Part shown: positions 5,318-7,998 of the stretch, one piece after another
Numbering within the stretch: the first letter of the stretch is position 1
Layout: each line of letters opens with the position of its first letter
DNA from: Oscillospiraceae bacterium
Lineage (GTDB): Bacteria > Bacillota > Clostridia > Oscillospirales > Acutalibacteraceae
Reading direction: 5' to 3'
Assembly: GCA_031262125.1 (NCBI GenBank)
Contig: JAISII010000032.1
Span: 1-7,998 of the forward strand
DNA length: 7,998 nucleotides
Program-made: the position numbers and the translations under genes
The notes under the pieces: model-generated
What the model was told of the DNA's origin: nothing
Databases searched by the model: none
What the model saw: the letters and a program-made list of their open reading frames with translations, nothing else

Positions 5318-7288
5318 TTAATTAGGCTTTTTGCCAATTTCGGTGCCTGTATTGAGCATTGCAAGGAATTTTTGTATTGAAGTGGCATCACCGATTTCTA
5401 CAGTACCCGAACGGTCAGCATCGGCTGCTGCAAATGCAGTAGGATTCAAAGCTTCTAATTGTGCCAAATGTTTTTGAATAATCGTTGCATCTTCAATTGT
5501 AACACTCCCGTCTAAATTAGCATCGCCTATAATATAGTTTTCGGACGGTATTGTTGCATTGGGTGTTGTTTCAACAGGATTTGTAACAACCGGTGTAGTG
5601 CTAACAGGTGTGGTGGGGTTGGGAACAGTTGGTTTTACTGTTTGACCGCTTAAAAGCTTGCCTATGCGTGCAAATGGCACGGTGATATGGTCGGCATCTT
5701 CTTTCTCGTGCGAGCTGCTTGAATCCTTGGAATATGGTTGGTCAGCGTTGTCCTGCATACTCATATCATAGGGCAGGCAATTCATACCCGATGTTCCATA
5801 GGTGGCAATCTTCATTACTCCTATTCCGTTTGATTCCAGCTCGGTTTTAGAAGTGCCAATCAATTCCAGCGGGATGCTCATCTCGTAGAACATATCCAAA
5901 GATTTATCGTGTTTGGTTGCATAAAAATCTGTCCACGCTGCGTCGGGGAGCAAAACATCTCCCGGCACACGGTTGTTATATGTGCCGTAGCCTTGGTCTA
6001 TGCCCCAAAGCGAGGTGCTGATAGTTTCGTTACCCCATTTTAAGCCAATTTGAGTATTTGCCCTTATTCCCGCATTTTCGCCGCTGTCGCTAAAGTTAAA
6101 GTGCCCTTCGTCGTCTGAGTGATATACAAACGGACCGTTAGTATTATTTGTTGAGAAAGCAACCCAAGTGTCCATATAAGTGTCAAAGGTTATGCCGCTG
6201 TTCCAAAGGGTATTGCCGTTGCCGTCTGTGCCGTCGCCTGTTTTGCTCGGGTCAACGCTCAATGCTAAAAATATCGGAATATTAGAAATCCACTGGTTGC
6301 CTTGGCTTATTGGGAACGGGTCGCCCGGTGCTACAATATCCTGCACGTTTGCCATTTCCCACATCAAATAAAGGTTGGTGTTGTCCCATGCGGCATAAAG
6401 TGCATAATCATCAACGGGGTTTTCGTGCATCGAGTGCTGACAGTACACACGAGGGTCGTCGTTTGCCGTGCCTTGTGCAATAAGCATAGAGGAGTCCCAG
6501 TCGGCAATAGAACCATCCATTTTAATTGCAGCCGCTTTGCCAACCTGCCCGTTGGGGTTTGTTGCGTAATAGCCGCCAAGTGCTTCGGTTGTGTGCCCGT
6601 CGCTTCCGTCGGAAATTGCAGCCTCTTTTTTAGTATAAACAGCCGTAGACTCTACAGAGCCGTTGGCGTTGGTCGCTTTTACCCAAACGGTAATTTCAGT
6701 TCCAACAGGCGCCTCTGCCCCTATAGCAAAAGTATTTGCACCATTGTTAAGAGAGAACACAGCAGGCAGCACTGCACCATAAGTTACATGGCATGTTGCA
6801 CTGGCGGCGTTTGCTATGTTTACGGTTACGTTTAAGCTTTCGGTTTTAAAGTTTGAGCCTGATGTTGGTGTAATAGCAATCGAGGGTTCGGAAAGCTCGG
6901 TGTTATAATCCTCCGGGTTTGCTGCCGATGCAATGTTGTTGCCGGCTCTAAAAATTTTGTTGTTGCCGGGGTATGGGATGTCGCCTGTTTGTGCACCGTT
7001 AAGGTTGAAAATAAGGTTCTCATACGCATTGTTAAGTGTGTATGAATAAATACCGCTTTCTACCAAAGTCATCGGTGCACCCGGCCAAGCAGCGTTTTGG
7101 TTACCGTCGCCGCCTTTGCCCAACCACATATAGATGTTTGGAGTGCCACTGCCGGTGTATTCTAAATATACAATGTCGCCTGCTTTGCCGGCTGCAGCCT
7201 GTGCGGTAAAAATGCCGCCCGCAGCCAAAGCAGTTGCTAAAATAACTGCCGCCATAAAAAAGCTTAAAATTCTTTTGTTTGTTTTCAT
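5318..7288 (-). CDS. sas6: Sas6-like secreted starch-binding dockerin protein (CBM26 - Ig-like - CBM74 - dockerin)
   Basis: This 656-residue exported protein appears to be an amylosome component that anchors the complex to starch and has no catalytic domain. Order: signal peptide (KTNKR, a hydrophobic core, cleavage near TAQAAA, about 30-33); CBM26-like starch-binding module (about 36-115, with IYMW and AAWPGAPMT, candidate ligand aromatics Y53, W55, W68); Ig-like domain (about 134-222); a large CBM74-like module (about 238-545, with IKMDGSIADWDSSMLIAQG, LYLMWEM, GITFDTYMDTW, CLPYDMSMQDNAD and HITVPFARIGKL); Pro/Thr/Val linker (547-583); type I dockerin. The dockerin has two calcium loops (D589/N591/D593/S595/D600 and D623/D625/S627/T629/D634), each followed by an ATxIQKxLA helix. 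The order matches Ruminococcus bromii Sas6, whose CBM74 binds double-helical alpha-glucan (family knowledge). The start at 7288 is chosen over an in-frame ATG at 7303, because GGAGG lies eight bases upstream and a signal peptide follows directly. The gene is monocistronic, with its own promoter and terminator. Confidence 0.85.
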   Translation of the reverse strand: MKTNKRILSFFMAAVILATALAAGGIFTAQAAAGKAGDIVYLEYTGSGTPNIYMWLGKGGDGNQNAAWPGAPMTLVESGIYSYTLNNAYENLIFNLNGAQTGDIPYPGNNKIFRAGNNIASAANPEDYNTELSEPSIAITPTSGSNFKTESLNVTVNIANAASATCHVTYGAVLPAVFSLNNGANTFAIGAEAPVGTEITVWVKATNANGSVESTAVYTKKEAAISDGSDGHTTEALGGYYATNPNGQVGKAAAIKMDGSIADWDSSMLIAQGTANDDPRVYCQHSMHENPVDDYALYAAWDNTNLYLMWEMANVQDIVAPGDPFPISQGNQWISNIPIFLALSVDPSKTGDGTDGNGNTLWNSGITFDTYMDTWVAFSTNNTNGPFVYHSDDEGHFNFSDSGENAGIRANTQIGLKWGNETISTSLWGIDQGYGTYNNRVPGDVLLPDAAWTDFYATKHDKSLDMFYEMSIPLELIGTSKTELESNGIGVMKIATYGTSGMNCLPYDMSMQDNADQPYSKDSSSSHEKEDADHITVPFARIGKLLSGQTVKPTVPNPTTPVSTTPVVTNPVETTPNATIPSENYIIGDANLDGSVTIEDATIIQKHLAQLEALNPTAFAAADADRSGTVEIGDATSIQKFLAMLNTGTEIGKKPN

Positions 7289-7296
7289 TGTGCAAA

Positions 7297-7301
7297 CCTC
7301 C
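7297..7301 (-). promoter_or_regulatory. Ribosome binding site that sets the Sas6-like start
   Basis: On the minus strand GGAGG (7301-7297) is followed after eight bases by the ATG at 7288. An upstream in-frame ATG at 7303-7301 shares its last base with the first G of this site, so the Shine-Dalgarno sequence would lie inside its codons. It has no site of its own and is unlikely to be used. Confidence 0.88.
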
Positions 7302-7321
7302 ATGTTTTATTACTTGGTATA

Positions 7322-7350
7322 ATTGTAAGAAGAGATTATGAACTTTTCAA
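7322..7350 (-). promoter_or_regulatory. Sigma-A promoter of the Sas6-like gene
   Basis: Reading the minus strand, TTGAAA (7350-7345) and TACAAT (7327-7322) are separated by exactly 17 bases, close to consensus at both boxes. Transcription would start near 7315 and give a short leader of about 27 bases containing GGAGG. No clear catabolite (cre) operator overlaps it, so carbon-source control is not evident from sequence. Confidence 0.72.
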
Positions 7351-7456
7351 TGTTTTTGCAAGATTTTTTACAGTAAATTTAAGGTTTGTTAATAAGTTTT
7401 GATTTAAAAAGCACAAATCTTTAATTTTAAGTTTTTTTGTAAAAATCGTTATTAAT

Positions 7457-7576
7457 ATGTCTAAGCGTAGAGTTGTTTCGAATATTACTGATATAAAAAT
7501 TGAAGCCGGTGCAAGCGTAAAAAAACTGGTTACCACTAACGCCGGTGATAATTCTAATATTAACAATAGCTTCTAA
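7457..7576 (+). CDS. Possible small protein, 39 residues, unknown function
   Basis: An ATG at 7457 opens 39 codons ending in TAA (7574-7576). The peptide starts MSKRRVVSNITDIKIEAGAS and ends in an Asn-rich GDNSNINNSF tail. I do not recognise it. It has no membrane segment, signal peptide or cysteine. In its favour, base composition rises from nearly pure A/T flanks to mixed coding-like codons exactly over the ORF, and a weak promoter-like pair lies upstream (TTGATT 7399-7404, 17-base spacer, TAATTT 7422-7427). Against it, there is no Shine-Dalgarno sequence before the ATG. It sits between the divergent Sas6-like and rplS promoters with no partner gene. It could be a small regulatory or stress peptide, a remnant of a longer gene, or a chance ORF. 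Confidence 0.42.
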   Translation: MSKRRVVSNITDIKIEAGASVKKLVTTNAGDNSNINNSF

Positions 7577-7611
7577 ACAAGCATTTTACCCTCAAAAACA
7601 ACATTTTGCCC

Positions 7612-7627
7612 GTTTTTTTAAAAAAAC
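7612..7627. repeat. Perfect A/T palindrome upstream of the rplS promoter
   Basis: A G, seven T, seven A and a C form a 16-bp perfect palindrome that ends two bases before the rplS -35 box. Its A and T tracts match the position and composition of an UP element, which would suit a ribosomal protein promoter. It could also act as a weak hairpin ending transcripts from the small ORF, but it has no GC-rich stem. Confidence 0.5.
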
Positions 7628-7629
7628 TA

Positions 7630-7658
7630 TTGCTTTTTTAATTTGTATGTGTTAAAAT
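7630..7658 (+). promoter_or_regulatory. Extended -10 sigma-A promoter of rplS
   Basis: TTGCTT (7630-7635) and TAAAAT (7653-7658) are 17 bases apart. TG at 7650-7651 followed by one base makes an extended -10. The predicted start near 7665 gives a leader of about 113 bases before rplS, long enough for the RNA structure described there. Confidence 0.68.
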
Positions 7659-7670
7659 ACTAAAGGTTTT

Positions 7671-7745
7671 TCACTTGCAAACCTCTTGCAGCGTGCCAAA
7701 TCACAATTTTGGAGCGGGCAGTCCTCTGCTTTTTTTTGAGCAAGA
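7671..7745 (+). ncRNA. Putative ribosomal protein L19 leader (cis-regulatory RNA)
   Basis: The 5' UTR of rplS can fold in competing ways. An outer stem pairs TCTTGC (7684-7689) with GCAAGA (7740-7745); an earlier CTTGC (7674-7678) is an alternative partner. Inside, CCAAA (7696-7700) pairs with TTTGG (7708-7712). GCAG (7718-7721) pairs with CTGC (7726-7729) around TCCT, followed by eight T (7730-7737). TGCC (7694-7697) can instead pair with GGCA (7717-7720), which excludes both inner hairpins. Low-GC Gram-positives are known to carry an L19 leader here, thought to mediate feedback by L19. The assignment rests on position and foldability and was not checked against a covariance model. Confidence 0.58.
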
Positions 7746-7777
7746 ATGTCTGAAAATAACGGAGGATTTATATTATT

Positions 7778-7998
7778 ATGGACGCATTAAAACTTATAGC
7801 AGCCGATTCTCAAAAAGAGGCTCTTCCCGTGTTTAACATTGGCGACACCGTAAAGGTTTCGGTTAACATTCGTGAAGGCGAACGTGAGAGAATTCAGATG
7901 TTTGAAGGCACAGTAATTGCCATGAAGGGCAGCGGGGTTTCTCGCACATTTACCGTAAGGCGTGTTTCTTACGGCGTTGGAGTAGAAAGAGTTTTCCC
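7778..7998 (+). CDS. rplS: 50S ribosomal protein L19, N-terminal part (3' end beyond window)
   Basis: The first 73 codons are visible and the frame stays open to the window edge. L19 sits at the interface of the 30S and 50S subunits. The family signature is clear: F..GDTVKVSV.I.EGERERIQMFEGTVIAMKGSG, then FTVRRVSYGVGVERVFP. The ATG at 7778 gives the standard N-terminus. CGGAGG (7760-7765) precedes it by 12 bases, a longer spacing than usual. The gene has its own promoter and a structured leader and is divergent from the Sas6-like gene. Downstream partners are outside the window. Confidence 0.96.
   Translation, partial: MDALKLIAADSQKEALPVFNIGDTVKVSVNIREGERERIQMFEGTVIAMKGSGVSRTFTVRRVSYGVGVERVF

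Larger units (their letters stand above)
7304..7777. other. Divergent intergenic region, Sas6-like gene to rplS (474 bp)
   Basis: This is the only long stretch without a secure gene. From left to right it holds the minus-strand Sas6-like promoter (7322-7350), A/T-rich DNA, a possible plus-strand small ORF (7457-7576), a 16-bp A/T palindrome (7612-7627), the rplS promoter (7630-7658), and the structured rplS leader with its ribosome binding site (GGAGG at 7761-7765). I see no tRNA, insertion-sequence ends or tandem repeats in it. Confidence 0.75.

Noticed and set aside
6302..6835. 177-codon plus-strand ORF opposite the Sas6-like gene
   Set aside because: It is antisense to clear CBM74 and Ig-like coding sequence, Cys/Val-rich, and has no start signal or family match.
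7289..7303. ATG at 7303 as the start of the Sas6-like protein
   Set aside because: The GGAGG that would serve translation lies within its own codons and is well spaced from the ATG at 7288, where the signal peptide begins.
7345..7360. Possible catabolite or maltose-type operator over the Sas6-like -35 box
   Set aside because: TTGCAA and TTGAA half-sites are present on the minus strand, but there is no central CG and poor symmetry, so it does not meet the cre pattern.
7336..7566. 76-codon minus-strand ORF, Leu/Ile-rich
   Set aside because: It runs through the Sas6-like promoter and opposite the small plus-strand ORF, has no ribosome binding site or recognisable family, and its composition is what antisense A/T-rich DNA gives.

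Overview
The window looks like chromosomal DNA from a low-GC, Gram-positive anaerobe of the Clostridia (Oscillospiraceae/Ruminococcaceae). AT-rich intergenic DNA, GGAGG-type ribosome binding sites, a CdaA-CdaR pair and, most specifically, a secreted dockerin protein with starch-binding modules point to Ruminococcus bromii or a close relative. That protein's order (signal peptide, CBM26, Ig-like domain, CBM74, Pro/Thr linker, type I dockerin) is the one I know from Sas6 of the R. bromii amylosome. The species is an inference from family knowledge; no search was run.

Layout. 1-321 is the 3' end of dapA, followed by dapB (439-1209); both act in the diaminopimelate/lysine pathway. Just after dapB lies a second, detached copy of its last 15 codons plus stop. 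A strong terminator (1312-1341) closes this unit. A putative promoter then leads into a small DUF3343 protein (1430-1669) and a class-V aminotransferase/cysteine desulfurase (1747-2895), which look like a sulfur- or selenium-handling pair. A putative extended -10 promoter precedes cdaA (3027-3914) and cdaR (3907-5226), which overlap by 8 bp and encode the membrane diadenylate cyclase and its YbbR-domain regulator. A hairpin between convergent genes (5260-5288) separates them from the minus-strand Sas6-like gene (5318-7288).

The 490-bp stretch between that gene and rplS is a divergent regulatory region. It contains a good sigma-A promoter for the Sas6-like gene, a possible 39-residue ORF on the plus strand, an A/T palindrome, an extended -10 promoter and a structured leader for rplS (ribosomal protein L19). 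rplS starts at 7778 and runs off the window.

Most genes are housekeeping (cell wall/lysine precursor synthesis, c-di-AMP, sulfur chemistry, ribosome). The accessory content is the starch-binding dockerin protein. It has no catalytic domain and would act outside the cell by docking into a cohesin-bearing scaffold and anchoring the complex to starch granules. The least ordinary signals are the silent-difference duplication of the dapB 3' end, the Sas6-like protein, and the structured rplS leader with the unassigned small ORF beside it.
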